A DNA stretch of 64,000 nucleotides from an uncultured Gammaproteobacteria bacterium (GCA_937967995.1 CALBTB010000001.1:1-64000), one strand, 5' to 3'; positions 1-9,118 are shown, counted from the stretch's first letter. Made by a program: numbers and translations. Notes: generated by a model not told the origin, from the sequence alone.

Positions 1-789
1 GCCACGATGTCCCATCACGCCGTCATTTTCCAGCTCTACTTTGCTGGCAACCAGGTGGCCGTTGTTATTTATGCCCGCGACGCTTTTGACCTCAACAAAC
101 AAACCGCTAGTGAGGTTTCCATTCAGATCTAAAATGGCGTTTGTGTAATCAACAGTGATGCCGCCAAGCTGAAACTGCATATTATTCGTGTCGATGGTTC
201 CGACCAGGCCTTTGACTTCCACGCCATTAGGGTGAGTGATCAGGTAAGTGGCCAGATCAGCCGCTTTTACTTCAATGCGCGTTGCGAAAATATTGCCATT
301 GCCGTCGCTATAGCCGTTTATCTCGACGATATTACCAGCAGCGATCTGGCTGGGTGCATTGACACCGGCCACTTTGCTTTCAAACATCGTGGTTTTTCTG
401 ACGGTCACTGTCTGACCCATGACGTTAATCGTGCCGGTCTGCGTTGTCGGGTCAATGCTGTTACTGATAACAATGCCTTCCACTTCATCATCATTACTGA
501 TGGAAGAAGCGTTACCGGTACTGCCGTTGTCAGTGCCGGTCACCGTCACCACCATGCCGACCGCCAGGTCGGATTCCGCTGCCGATTGCCCGTCGATGGT
601 AATTGTGGCGTTACTCGTTTCATATTCCACGCCATTAATAAACACGCTGCCAAAGCCTGACACGGTACCAACCTTGCTGGTGCCGTTGCTGGTCGATGAG
701 GTTGAACCGGAGCCACCGCCGCCGCAGGCCGTGCCTAACAGCACAACTGCCGAAATGGACGCATATTTAAGTAACTGTCTGATTTCCAT
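1..789 (-). CDS. DUF5666-type lipoprotein, C-terminus cut by window edge
   Basis: The minus-strand frame runs open from an ATG at 789 to the window edge, giving 263 visible residues. The start is supported by an AGGAG ribosome site 6 bases upstream. The N-terminus has a lipoprotein signal: a hydrophobic stretch, then the lipobox LGTAC with the lipidated Cys at residue 22, followed by a Gly/Ser/Thr linker. The rest is repeated beta-rich units with phrases such as VSGFGSVFINGVEYE, a DQ-like charge pattern and 'GNIVEINGYSDGNGNIFATRIEV', which is characteristic of DUF5666 proteins, whose function is unknown. The protein is expected to sit lipid-anchored in the envelope. There is no recognised partner; the next gene points the other way. 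The family call comes from recalled sequence style. Confidence 0.75.
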   Translation of the reverse strand, partial: MEIRQLLKYASISAVVLLGTACGGGGSGSTSSTSNGTSKVGTVSGFGSVFINGVEYETSNATITIDGQSAAESDLAVGMVVTVTGTDNGSTGNASSISNDDEVEGIVISNSIDPTTQTGTINVMGQTVTVRKTTMFESKVAGVNAPSQIAAGNIVEINGYSDGNGNIFATRIEVKAADLATYLITHPNGVEVKGLVGTIDTNNMQFQLGGITVDYTNAILDLNGNLTSGLFVEVKSVAGINNNGHLVASKVELENDGVMGHRG

Positions 790-1123
790 AATGTTCTCCT
801 GATTAATTAGAACGAAAGGTGGCTCCCTGTGGGCAAATAACTTGTATAACGTATGTATAATTGTGATTATTTTCCCAAAATCAAAAAAGATCAAGATATT
901 TTTCACATGACAGGACCGAATTGCCAACAACGACACAAGTGAAATACACGTAAAAATTATGGATAAACAGTCAGGTGATGTGCGTACGATGTCGGTTTAC
1001 AAATTGAAAAGATTCAATCGCAGGAAGTTTGTAGCAGTTTGCATAATTTAAGCGCTTTCTCACTACTATTACTTTACAAGTTACTTTTACAGCATTGCAG
1101 TGCTCATACAGGGAGGAATACAA
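790..1123. other. Divergent intergenic region
   Basis: This 334-base AT-rich gap separates the divergent DUF5666 lipoprotein and the metalloprotease genes, so it must hold both promoters. I see short AT-rich near-palindromes (around 850-875, TATAACGTATGTATA) and ribosome sites at both ends, but no promoter pair with convincing -35/-10 spacing and no RNA gene. Confidence 0.5.
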
Positions 1124-3205
1124 ATGGGCAGAAAACAAGAGAAGTGTCGCGCCAGCGGGTTATATACCGCTTCTGATCCAATACAGTCGTTTCATATTTC
1201 TGGATTAAAAGAGGAATTGCGACTGGACATAGATGGTCGATACCCGTTAATGCAGGCCAGTGGCACTGTTCGAACCGGACCGTTTACCAGTGTTAACTGG
1301 ATCGCCAGCCTGACATCTACACGAAACAATAACACCTGGAACGGTGAAATCTGGTTTAAAGATGGCTCGCCAAACGCGATGCGACATACCCATGTTCGTA
1401 TCAAAGTAAAACGCAGTTCATTTCGACATCAACGACAGGTTTTGGCACGATTTTATGGCGGTGGTGCACCATCACGTGTTCAGCATTTTGTGTTTAGCTC
1501 AAAATATTTTCACCAGGTAAATTTTGAATATGATCGGGTTTCAGATATAGCTGAAGATAGTGCCGTCACTTCTATTTCGACCTGCGCACATCCAAATCGT
1601 CCGGGGACCATTGCCTGTGAGTCACTCACGCTACGCAAAGTCTATAAGCGCGCCGGCTTCGATGTCAGTCGTTCCGGTGCGGACAATGTGATTCCCATTG
1701 CGGATGCCGGTGCCAACACAACCTGGAGTGATGCAGAAATGCATGATGCCATGCAGGTTTACTGGTCACGATTTGATAATCGCGCGCAATGGGCAATGTG
1801 GGTGTTCTTTGCGCGTTTGCATGACAGCGGACAGGGACTGGGCGGTGTGATGTTTGATGATATTGGTCCCAATCATCGTCAGGGCACAGCCGTTTTTACT
1901 GATTCATTTATATCACAGGCACCTGCAAATGATCCTGCACCAGCTGCCTGGGTTGAGCGTATGCGTTTCTGGACCGCCGCACATGAAATGGGCCATGCCT
2001 TTAATCTGGCGCATTCATGGCAAAAATCACTGGGTGCACCCTATGGTTCTAACTGGATTCCGCTCTCAGATGAACCCGAGGCACGCAGTTTTATGAATTA
2101 TCCGTACAACGTTAGCGGAGGCGAAACAGCTTTTTTCTCGGATTTCGAATATCGATTCAGCGACGGTGAATTACTGTTTATGCGTCATGCTCCTTCTGAA
2201 TTTGTGCAGATGGGTAATGCTGACTGGTTTGAAAATCATGGCCTGGAGCAATTTGTACGACAGCAGCCATCGACCTTTCGACTCGAAGCACGTGTCAATC
2301 GAACAACACCTGTCTACGAATTTCTGGAGATAATCAATCTGGAGTTAAAGTTAACCAACGCATCTTCACAAACCGTGTTGCTGGACAAGCACACGCTGAA
2401 AGACTATGAACATTTCACCATAATCATTCAACGCGATGGCATGCCGGCAAGGCAATGGTTGCCGTTTGCACAATACTGTCGCGATGCACACAAGGTTGCG
2501 GTCGATTCGGGACAGAGTCTTTATGATGCGATGTTACTGTCGGCAGGTAAAAACGGCTGGGATCTGGCTGAGCCCGGTAATTATACGATTCGTGTCATGA
2601 TGGTGATTAATGATGAACTCGTCTTATCAAATCCGTTACGGATTCGCATTGCGACACCCAGATCCCATGAAGAGGAAATTCTGGCACAGGATCTGTTTAC
2701 CCGTGAAGTGGGTCAACTCCTCACCTTCGGTGGCAGCCAGGTCCTGCAAAGCGCCAATCATGCACTGGAAGAAACCATCGTCCGTTTACCCGACAGTCAG
2801 GCAGCAAGACATGCGCAACTGGCACTGGCATTACCACGCCTGAAAGATTATAAAAAACTGACGATTACCGGTGCACCGGAAAGTTTAACCAGTGCGATCG
2901 CATCGAAGCAGGTCAGGATCAGTGTGAGTAAATCTGATGATGAAGCAGTCAGTAAAAGTCTCGACTCATTATTGCTGAAGCAGGCAGATAGCAGTGCACA
3001 AACACTCGGTCATATCATGTATAAACAGAGTGTCGATCGTTACAGTGACTTCCTGGCAGAAAAAGACACTGCCTTGGCCAGCCGCGCACAACAACAGTGC
3101 CAGAAAACACTGATGGCCCGGCAGGTACCGGCCTGGGTATTTGCTGATGATAAATTTACCAGCGGTAAAACAAGCAGGGGTGGTAAAAAACGTTCACCTG
3201 CCTGA
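1124..3205 (+). CDS. Metzincin-like zinc metalloprotease, uncharacterised
   Basis: Predicted 693-residue protein. The ATG at 1124 is preferred over an in-frame upstream start at 1100 because AGGGAGGA sits 7 bases before it. Residues 287-297 read HEMGHAFNLAH, an HExxHxxxxxH zinc site of metzincin type, and SFMNYP at 322-327 fits the Met-turn that follows such sites. A beta-rich segment (about 380-520, LELKLTNASSQTVLL) resembles an immunoglobulin-like fold, and the C-terminal 150 residues are helical and end in a basic tail. There is no signal peptide, lipobox or membrane segment, which is odd because most metzincins are exported. Neighbours give no functional clue. Peptidase activity is inferred from the motif; substrate and localisation are unknown. 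Confidence 0.7.
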   Translation: MGRKQEKCRASGLYTASDPIQSFHISGLKEELRLDIDGRYPLMQASGTVRTGPFTSVNWIASLTSTRNNNTWNGEIWFKDGSPNAMRHTHVRIKVKRSSFRHQRQVLARFYGGGAPSRVQHFVFSSKYFHQVNFEYDRVSDIAEDSAVTSISTCAHPNRPGTIACESLTLRKVYKRAGFDVSRSGADNVIPIADAGANTTWSDAEMHDAMQVYWSRFDNRAQWAMWVFFARLHDSGQGLGGVMFDDIGPNHRQGTAVFTDSFISQAPANDPAPAAWVERMRFWTAAHEMGHAFNLAHSWQKSLGAPYGSNWIPLSDEPEARSFMNYPYNVSGGETAFFSDFEYRFSDGELLFMRHAPSEFVQMGNADWFENHGLEQFVRQQPSTFRLEARVNRTTPVYEFLEIINLELKLTNASSQTVLLDKHTLKDYEHFTIIIQRDGMPARQWLPFAQYCRDAHKVAVDSGQSLYDAMLLSAGKNGWDLAEPGNYTIRVMMVINDELVLSNPLRIRIATPRSHEEEILAQDLFTREVGQLLTFGGSQVLQSANHALEETIVRLPDSQAARHAQLALALPRLKDYKKLTITGAPESLTSAIASKQVRISVSKSDDEAVSKSLDSLLLKQADSSAQTLGHIMYKQSVDRYSDFLAEKDTALASRAQQQCQKTLMARQVPAWVFADDKFTSGKTSRGGKKRSPA

Positions 3206-3243
3206 AGCTTGCATGAAGGATTTGCTCTGGCCATAATTCGAGG

Positions 3244-4065
3244 ATGCAATCTTCAGATCCTTACAGGCCACCCGATTCGTCGCTTGAGAGTCAGCCGGAA
3301 GAAGTCGCGTTTACACTTGGTTCACCACAGCGCGTCGTTTTAGCACGGGGATTTCAGTGGTATGCAGAAGGGTTTCGTGTATTTACACGTAACCCGGGCC
3401 CCTGGTTGCTTTGCATGCTGATACTTTTTGTTCTGATTATTGGCGTGTCTTTCGTTCCCATGCCAAACGAACATTTTCAGCTTGGTAACGTCCTTGATAC
3501 ATTTCTCATTGCCGGTCTGATTCTGGGTATTTACGGTCAGGAAAAAGGCGAAAAGTTTGGCGTCGAGTCACTGTTCACCGGGTTTCGGCATCCTCAGACG
3601 TTGCAGCTTCTGATGCTCGGTATTGTCAGTATGTTGCTGTATGGCACAGTCAACTATTTCATGTTGAATGAACCTTTACAGGAATTTCAGCAAAACATGG
3701 AATCCGTAACGCAAAACAGTGCACCATCAAACGAACAAATCAGTACCATGCTGGGATATCAGGCAACATTCTATAAACACATTTTTTTCTCCATGCTGGC
3801 AAATATTCCTGTCATGATGCTGTTCTGGTTCGCGATTCCGCTGGTTGTTATTCATAACGTCAATGCATATGAAGCAATGAAACTGAGTTTTCTGGGTTGT
3901 GTGAAAAACCTTCCGGTGATGGTGATATTTCTGGTGCTGGGAATAATTTTCGGCATCTTTGCCACCATTCCGCTTGCGCTGGGCTGGTTTGTGTTTATGC
4001 CGGTGCTGATTGGCGCAGATTATACGGGCTGGAAGGATATCTATACTCGCCAGGCCGCCCGTTAG
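3244..4065 (+). CDS. BPSS1780-family membrane protein
   Basis: A 273-residue integral membrane protein. A soluble N-terminal segment ends in the family-like phrase ARGFQWYAEGFRVFTRNPG, then four to six hydrophobic segments follow (near residues 58-75, 82-97, 120-138, 180-205, 218-250). The arrangement of a WY..GF..F.RNP lead-in before the first membrane segment matches the BPSS1780 family, whose function is not established. It begins 38 bases after the metalloprotease stop on the same strand and could be co-transcribed. The start at 3244 has GAGG just upstream. No catalytic motif is visible, and the role is unknown. Confidence 0.7.
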   Translation: MQSSDPYRPPDSSLESQPEEVAFTLGSPQRVVLARGFQWYAEGFRVFTRNPGPWLLCMLILFVLIIGVSFVPMPNEHFQLGNVLDTFLIAGLILGIYGQEKGEKFGVESLFTGFRHPQTLQLLMLGIVSMLLYGTVNYFMLNEPLQEFQQNMESVTQNSAPSNEQISTMLGYQATFYKHIFFSMLANIPVMMLFWFAIPLVVIHNVNAYEAMKLSFLGCVKNLPVMVIFLVLGIIFGIFATIPLALGWFVFMPVLIGADYTGWKDIYTRQAAR

Positions 4066-4071
4066 TGTGAT

Positions 4072-4425
4072 TTAGCTGGTCAGGTTTTTGATATCCGACA
4101 TGGGATCATGGTCATCGTCATCCGGTTTGACCATGCGGCAGACAGTGCTGCGTTTATCCTGACATTTGGGATCCGACTCATCAAGCTGTACGCCACGAAT
4201 CACGGTGGCTGCCCAGATAGCGGCGATAATCCACAATGTGATACCCAGTCCCAGCGTTCCCCAGCTGATACCGGACAACTCGGCCGGGCCACCCATGAAG
4301 CCATAGATTAAGGAAATAACACCTGCCAGCCAGACGACGGCTATCGGTGCAGCACAACAACCCGCGCAGCCGTAACGACAAACCGCGAAAGGGGGAACAA
4401 GACTGGCATACAAGAATCGCTTCAT
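4072..4425 (-). CDS. Small hypothetical membrane protein
   Basis: About 117 residues from ATG 4425 (an in-frame ATG at 4440 adds five residues and cannot be excluded). The N-terminus MKRFLYASLVPPF is followed by a Cys-rich stretch (CRYGCAGCC) and two hydrophobic segments (WLAGVISLIYGF and LGLGITLWIIAAIWAATVI), then an acidic tail with two further Cys residues. The six Cys residues could suggest metal binding or disulfides, but no known family is recognised. It converges with the BPSS1780-family gene, leaving a 6-base gap between the stop codons. Confidence 0.55.
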   Translation of the reverse strand: MKRFLYASLVPPFAVCRYGCAGCCAAPIAVVWLAGVISLIYGFMGGPAELSGISWGTLGLGITLWIIAAIWAATVIRGVQLDESDPKCQDKRSTVCRMVKPDDDDHDPMSDIKNLTS

Positions 4426-4498
4426 CGGTAATACCCACATGAAGTATCAGATTGTCACCTGATTACACCTGAATCCGGCATTCAGGTCAAACGGGGAA

Positions 4499-4738
4499 TC
4501 AGCGCCGCGCAACCCTGGCCACATCAACGGGTTCGGCAACACTCACCGGTATGACCACAGCCGGTGGTGAGGAAAAATCGAGCGGTTTTTCTGCTTCAAT
4601 GGAAAGAATATCGATACAGGTGCTGGAAAACTGGTAAATGCTGGCGCAGGCAGCCTCGGCCAGACCATCCTGGACGTCCCGCATGACCATCTCAAGCGCT
4701 TTATCGCCATACACCTTGTTTACTGATGGTTTTTTCAC
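4499..4738 (-). CDS. Hypothetical small protein, doubtful
   Basis: A 79-residue frame starting at GTG 4738. The first half looks like a short amphipathic helix (VYGDKALEMVMRDVQDGLAEAACASIYQF) and the second half is Pro/Val-rich. A weak purine run lies upstream. It fills the gap between the small membrane protein gene and suhB. The protein-like composition of the first 40 residues is the only argument for it; it could be a chance frame. Confidence 0.3.
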   Translation of the reverse strand: MKKPSVNKVYGDKALEMVMRDVQDGLAEAACASIYQFSSTCIDILSIEAEKPLDFSSPPAVVIPVSVAEPVDVARVARR

Positions 4739-4813
4739 CGTATTTTGCCTGCATCCCTGTTACAGGCAGTAGCGTCCGCAAGTCCGGGTTCTTGATGGAA
4801 TTTGTGGTCAGAC

Positions 4814-5593
4814 TCAATCGTGTTTCTGAATAACTTTCAGCATATGTTTGAAGAGCTTTGGATTGGCAGCGATGATATTGCCGTCCTTGAAGTAATCAAA
4901 GCCACCGCGAAAATCACCGATCAGTCCACCGGCTTCTTCGACCAGCATTACACCGGCCGCCATATCCCAGATGTTCAGGCCATATTCCCAGAAACCGTCA
5001 AAACGACCGGCGGCCACATAGGCCAGATCCAGGGCGGCGGAGCCGGGGCGACGAATGCCGGCGCTGTCCGGAATCAGGTCGCGCATGATGTTGATGAATT
5101 TTTCCAGGTTGGTCAGATCACGAAACGGGATACCGGTACCGTACAGGGCGCCCTGCGGACTGGTGCGCTGGCTTACGCGTATTCGCTTGTTGTTAAGTTG
5201 TGCGCCTTCGCCACGTACTGCCGTGAATAATTCCTGTTTGATGGGATCGTAAATGACACCCAGCACCAGTTTGCTTTTGTGTCGGCAGGCAATCGAGACG
5301 GCATAATGTGGAATGCCATGCACGAAATTGGTGGTGCCATCGAGCGGGTCGATGATCCATTCATATTCATTGCCGCTTTGTGATCCACTCTCTTCAGCCA
5401 GAATACTGTGGTCAGGATAGGCCTTGAGGAGGATTTCGATGATGGCCTGCTCGGCGCGATTGTCCACTTCCGTGACATAATCATTGGCGGACTTGATGGA
5501 CACCTTCATTTTGTCCACACGATCGCAGGATTGCGCGATAATATCACCGGCTTTGCGGGCGGCACGCACCGCAATGTTCAACATGCCATTCAT
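4814..5593 (-). CDS. suhB: Inositol-1-monophosphatase family protein SuhB
   Basis: A 259-residue Mg2+-dependent phosphatase of the IMPase family; in gammaproteobacteria SuhB also joins rRNA antitermination complexes. The metal-binding acidic pair in LAEESG (E67, E68), the signature WIIDPLDGTTNFVHG (D82, D85, G86, T87) and the C-terminal IWDMAAGVMLVEEAGG are all present, so the enzyme should be active. Length is normal for the family. It is divergent from trmJ, with 87 bases between the two starts, the same arrangement as in Pseudomonas. Confidence 0.95.
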   Translation of the reverse strand: MNGMLNIAVRAARKAGDIIAQSCDRVDKMKVSIKSANDYVTEVDNRAEQAIIEILLKAYPDHSILAEESGSQSGNEYEWIIDPLDGTTNFVHGIPHYAVSIACRHKSKLVLGVIYDPIKQELFTAVRGEGAQLNNKRIRVSQRTSPQGALYGTGIPFRDLTNLEKFINIMRDLIPDSAGIRRPGSAALDLAYVAAGRFDGFWEYGLNIWDMAAGVMLVEEAGGLIGDFRGGFDYFKDGNIIAANPKLFKHMLKVIQKHD

Positions 5594-5680
5594 AGGTAAA
5601 CCTCAACAAGACTTTAAAAGAGCGGGTATTCCGGGAGGGCGTATTCTAACAGCTCGGTTCTTGAAATAGGAATTAACATT

Positions 5681-6415
5681 GTGAGTTATGACAATATTCG
5701 AATAGTACTGGTGGGTATCACACATCCCGGCAACATCGGTGGTGTGGCGCGGGCCATGAAAAACATGTGTCTTTCCGATCTGGTGCTGGTGGCACCGGAG
5801 GCGGAATTCCCCAGTGGCCAGGCACGGGCACGGGCTTCGGGTGCGACTGATATTCTGGAAAACACGCGTGTTGTCGATACGCTGGATGATGCCATTGCCG
5901 ATTGCCAGCTTGTGGCGGGTGCAAGTGCACGGTTAAGGGCGATTCCCTGGCCGGTCCAGGAAGCACGGGAAAGTGCGCGTAATCTTTATCAGCAATCCGG
6001 GCAGGGTAAGGTCGCGCTGGTGTTTGGCCGCGAACATTCCGGCCTGACCAATGAAGAACTGGAGCGTTGTCACCATTTACTTCATATCCCGGCCAACCCG
6101 GAATACAGTTCACTGAATATTGCCGCCGCGGTGCAGGTCATGACCTATGAACTGCACATGGCACACCGGGAAGCGCAGGGCAGTTCAATAAAAGTTGAAA
6201 ATGACTATCCCCGTGCCACGTCAGAAGAGCTGGAAGGGTTGTACACCCATTTTGAACAGGCACTCGAAGCGATTGGCTTTTTTAATCCGGAAAATCCGCG
6301 TCAGTTGATGCGACGTTTACGCCGTCTTTTTAATCGGGCCCAGCTGGATAAAATGGAACTGAACATATTGCGCGGCATACTGGCTGCCGCCGAGTCGCCA
6401 AAAAAAAGTAATTGA
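5681..6415 (+). CDS. trmJ: tRNA (cytidine/uridine-2'-O-)-methyltransferase TrmJ
   Basis: A 244-residue SPOUT-class methyltransferase expected to 2'-O-methylate position 32 of several tRNAs using S-adenosylmethionine. The N-terminal phrase THPGNIGGVARAMKNM and the knot motifs ALVFGREHSGLTNEEL and ANPEYSSLNIAAAVQVMTYE are diagnostic. Translation starts at GTG 5681, which is followed directly by SYDNIRIVLVGITHP. It is divergent from suhB and is followed by cysE, a conserved gammaproteobacterial order. Confidence 0.95.
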   Translation: MSYDNIRIVLVGITHPGNIGGVARAMKNMCLSDLVLVAPEAEFPSGQARARASGATDILENTRVVDTLDDAIADCQLVAGASARLRAIPWPVQEARESARNLYQQSGQGKVALVFGREHSGLTNEELERCHHLLHIPANPEYSSLNIAAAVQVMTYELHMAHREAQGSSIKVENDYPRATSEELEGLYTHFEQALEAIGFFNPENPRQLMRRLRRLFNRAQLDKMELNILRGILAAAESPKKSN

Positions 6416-6447
6416 AATGCCTTACGTTCCCCCCTATTGTGAATGTC

Positions 6448-7248
6448 ATGCCATTCAAACGTTTACTTGAAGATATCGATTGCGTTTTTGATCGCGATCC
6501 GGCTGCGCGTAACCGGTTTGAGGTGCTGACCACCTATCCCGGTGTGCATGCCGTTATCGCACATCGATTCAGTCACTGGTTGTGGAACCACAAAATCAAG
6601 TGGCTGGCTCGGGTCAATTCCGCTATCGCCCGCTGGTTAACCGGTATTGAAATCCACCCGGGTGCCACTATCGGGCATCGTTTTTTTATCGATCACGGCA
6701 TGGGTGTCGTGATTGGAGAGACCGCCGAAATCGGTGACGATTGCACGCTCTACCATGGCGTGACCCTGGGCGGTATCAAGATGTTCAAGGGCAAGCGGCA
6801 TCCAACCCTGGCACGTAACGTGGTGGTGGGCGCCGGTGCCAAGGTCCTGGGGCCAATTACACTGGGTGAAGGGGTCCGTGTTGGCTCCAACGCGGTGGTG
6901 GTCAAGGATGTCCCGGAAGGCGCGACCGTGGTCGGCGTGCCAGGCCGAATCGTGACCCGCAAGGAGCAGGAACAGGGCGAGCACCACAAGCGCCGGGCCG
7001 CTTTTGCCGAGAAAATCGGCTTTGATGCATACGGTACGACCAAGGACATGCCTGACCCGGTCGCCAATGCAATCGATGCGCTGCTGGACCATGTCCATGC
7101 CATGGATGAACAGATGAAGAACATGTGCCAGTCCCTCAAAGCGTTGGGGATGGAGCTGGATGTCGTCAAATTGCCTGATCTGGGGCCATGTGACCTGAAC
7201 AACGAATCCTCGTCGATCGACAAAGAAAAATCCGAAGAAAATCAATAA
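6448..7248 (+). CDS. cysE: Serine O-acetyltransferase CysE
   Basis: A 266-residue enzyme making O-acetylserine from serine and acetyl-CoA, the first step of cysteine synthesis. ATG 6448 is chosen because MPFKRLLEDIDCVFDRDPAARN matches the usual N-terminus; an in-frame ATG at 6412 overlaps the trmJ stop and would add 12 unconserved residues. Left-handed beta-helix hexapeptides run from about residue 65 to 175, including HGMGVVIGETAEIGDD and HPTLARNVVVGAGAKVLG. The C-terminal 90 residues extend beyond the helix and end in an acidic/Lys tail. Cysteine made here is the sulfur donor for the downstream IscS. Confidence 0.93.
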   Translation: MPFKRLLEDIDCVFDRDPAARNRFEVLTTYPGVHAVIAHRFSHWLWNHKIKWLARVNSAIARWLTGIEIHPGATIGHRFFIDHGMGVVIGETAEIGDDCTLYHGVTLGGIKMFKGKRHPTLARNVVVGAGAKVLGPITLGEGVRVGSNAVVVKDVPEGATVVGVPGRIVTRKEQEQGEHHKRRAAFAEKIGFDAYGTTKDMPDPVANAIDALLDHVHAMDEQMKNMCQSLKALGMELDVVKLPDLGPCDLNNESSSIDKEKSEENQ

Positions 7249-7286
7249 GTTTGTGGTGGGGCCCTTGAAAAATGGGCTGAAAGACA

Positions 7287-7311
7287 ATACTTGACTAAAA
7301 TGGTCGGGAAT
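7287..7311 (+). promoter_or_regulatory. IscR type-1 operator
   Basis: The 25 bases fit the type-1 IscR consensus ATASYYGACTRWWWYAGTCRRSTAT at about 23 positions, with the half sites ATACTTGACT and the complementary GGTCGGGAAT. It covers the -35 box of the isc promoter, the position from which holo-IscR represses its own operon in E. coli. I matched it by eye. Confidence 0.75.
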
Positions 7312-7318
7312 GTATACT
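7291..7318 (+). promoter_or_regulatory. Sigma-70 promoter of the isc operon
   Basis: The -35 box TTGACT (7291-7296) and the -10 box TATACT (7313-7318) are separated by 16 bases. The predicted start near 7325 gives a leader of about 45 bases before iscR. Confidence 0.75.
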
Positions 7319-7369
7319 TACGTCCCGAATCGGTAAATCATAGAATACTAAATTACTTAGGATGTCGCA

Positions 7370-7861
7370 ATGAGACTGACAACAAAAGGGCGTTATGCCG
7401 TCACGGCAATGCTGGACCTGGCCATCCATTATGATGATGGCCCTATCACACTGGCGGATATCTCTCAGCGCCAGGGAATTTCACTGTCGTATCTTGAGCA
7501 ACTCTTCGCCAAGTTACGCCGCCAACAACTGGTAGACAGTACGCGAGGCCCCGGTGGTGGTTACCGCCTGAGTCGTGCTCCCATGGAGATTCCGGTCGCA
7601 GATGTGATTCTGGCTGTCGATGAGAAAGTCGAAACCACACGTTGTGGTGGTTTGTCTAATTGTCAGGATGATCAACAGTGCCTGACGCACGAACTCTGGT
7701 CAGAGTTAAGTGACCAGATCTATCAGTTCCTGAGTGGTATCAGCCTCGGTACGCTGGTGGAACGTCAGGGTGTACGCGAAGTGGCAGCACGCCAGGACCG
7801 AATGCAGACCGTTAATCTTGATGAAGTGAAGCGCGAGCACGATACAGCGGCCGTTTCATAA
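7370..7861 (+). CDS. iscR: Iron-sulfur cluster regulator IscR
   Basis: A 163-residue Rrf2-family winged-helix regulator that senses [2Fe-2S] supply and controls the isc operon. The N-terminus MRLTTKGRYAVTAMLDLA and the recognition helix region ISLSYLEQLFAKLRR are canonical. The cluster ligands C92, C98 and C104 are all present in CGGLSNCQDDQQC. It is the first gene of the operon, with an IscR-type operator directly upstream that implies autoregulation. ATG 7370 follows AGGA with suitable spacing. Confidence 0.97.
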   Translation: MRLTTKGRYAVTAMLDLAIHYDDGPITLADISQRQGISLSYLEQLFAKLRRQQLVDSTRGPGGGYRLSRAPMEIPVADVILAVDEKVETTRCGGLSNCQDDQQCLTHELWSELSDQIYQFLSGISLGTLVERQGVREVAARQDRMQTVNLDEVKREHDTAAVS

Positions 7862-7886
7862 CCGGATTGACAGGAGAAGTGACTTA

Positions 7887-9101
7887 ATGAAGAAACCGAT
7901 TTATTTCGATTATTCAGCAACGACGCCGGTCGACCCGCGTGTCGCTGAAAAAATGTGCGAATACCTGACGCTGGAAGGTAATTTTGGTAACCCGGCTTCA
8001 CGTTCGCATCCTTTTGGCTGGACGGCTGAAAAAGCAATCGAAGATGCGCGTGCAAATGTCGCCGCCCTGATCAACGCCGATCCAAAGGAAATCATTTTTA
8101 CGTCCGGTGCAACGGAATCCGATAACCTGGCAATCAAAGGTGCGGCGCACTTTTATAATAAAAAGGGCAAGCACATTGTTACCTGTAAAACGGAACACAA
8201 GGCAGTCCTCGATAGTTGTCGCCAGCTGGAACGGGAAGGTTACGAAGTTACTTATCTCGAACCGGAAAACAACGGGCTGATCGATATCGAGAAACTCAAG
8301 GCAGCCTTACGTGATGACACGGTTCTGGTGTCCATCATGCACGTAAATAATGAAATTGGCGTTATTCAGGACATCAAGGCCATTGGCGATATCACGCGTG
8401 AACGGAAAATCATATTCCATGTGGATGCCGCACAAAGTGCCGGCAAGGTGCCGATTGACATTCAGGAACTGAATGTCGACCTGATGTCGTTTTCAGCACA
8501 CAAAATCTATGGCCCCAAAGGTATTGGTGCACTTTATGTGCGTCGCAAACCACGTGTTCGCCTGGAAGCACAAATGCATGGTGGTGGTCACGAACGGGGC
8601 TTGCGTTCCGGTACGCTGGCGACGCACCAGATCGTGGGCATGGGTGAAGCATTTCGTATAGCCAAAGAGGATATGGCGGCGGATAACGAGCGTATTCGCA
8701 TGTTACGCGATCGTCTGCTCAAAGGCCTTGAAGATATTGAAGAAGTTTATATTAACGGTGATATGGAAAAACGTATCCCGCATAACCTGAATATCAGTTT
8801 TAATTTTGTGGAAGGTGAATCGCTGATTATGGCGCTCAAGGACCTGGCGGTTTCGTCCGGTTCGGCGTGTACATCAGCATCACTGGAGCCGTCCTATGTG
8901 TTACGTGCACTGGGACGTTCCGACGAACTGGCCCATAGTTCCATTCGTTTTACGCTGGGCCGTTTTTCGACGGAAGAAGAAGTAGATTATGCAATTGAAG
9001 ATATTCGTAAGAATATTGGTAAATTGCGCGAGCTATCCCCACTGTGGGAAATGTACAAAGACGGTATCGATCTCAACAGTGTTGAGTGGGTAGCGCATTA
9101 A
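7887..9101 (+). CDS. iscS: Cysteine desulfurase IscS
   Basis: A 404-residue PLP enzyme that removes sulfur from cysteine and passes it as persulfide to IscU, TusA and others. Visible features are the start KPIYFDYSATTPVDPRV, the cofactor lysine in SFSAHKIYGPKG (about residue 206), and the mobile-loop catalytic cysteine in SGSACTSASLEP (about residue 328). Length equals that of E. coli IscS. It lies 25 bases after iscR with an AGGAG ribosome site. Sulfur mobilised here could also feed TusE/DsrC-type relays, although the only DsrC relative in the window has no cysteine. Confidence 0.98.
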   Translation: MKKPIYFDYSATTPVDPRVAEKMCEYLTLEGNFGNPASRSHPFGWTAEKAIEDARANVAALINADPKEIIFTSGATESDNLAIKGAAHFYNKKGKHIVTCKTEHKAVLDSCRQLEREGYEVTYLEPENNGLIDIEKLKAALRDDTVLVSIMHVNNEIGVIQDIKAIGDITRERKIIFHVDAAQSAGKVPIDIQELNVDLMSFSAHKIYGPKGIGALYVRRKPRVRLEAQMHGGGHERGLRSGTLATHQIVGMGEAFRIAKEDMAADNERIRMLRDRLLKGLEDIEEVYINGDMEKRIPHNLNISFNFVEGESLIMALKDLAVSSGSACTSASLEPSYVLRALGRSDELAHSSIRFTLGRFSTEEEVDYAIEDIRKNIGKLRELSPLWEMYKDGIDLNSVEWVAH

Positions 9102-9118
9102 CAAAGAGGTAATTAGTT

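Noticed and set aside
232..802. Plus-strand frames of 142 and 127 residues at the window start
   Set aside because: They are opposite the minus-strand lipoprotein gene, which has a signal peptide, lipobox and ribosome site.
6637..7287. Long open frame antisense to cysE
   Set aside because: It lies wholly opposite a well-conserved gene, has no ribosome site and its translation has no family-like pattern.
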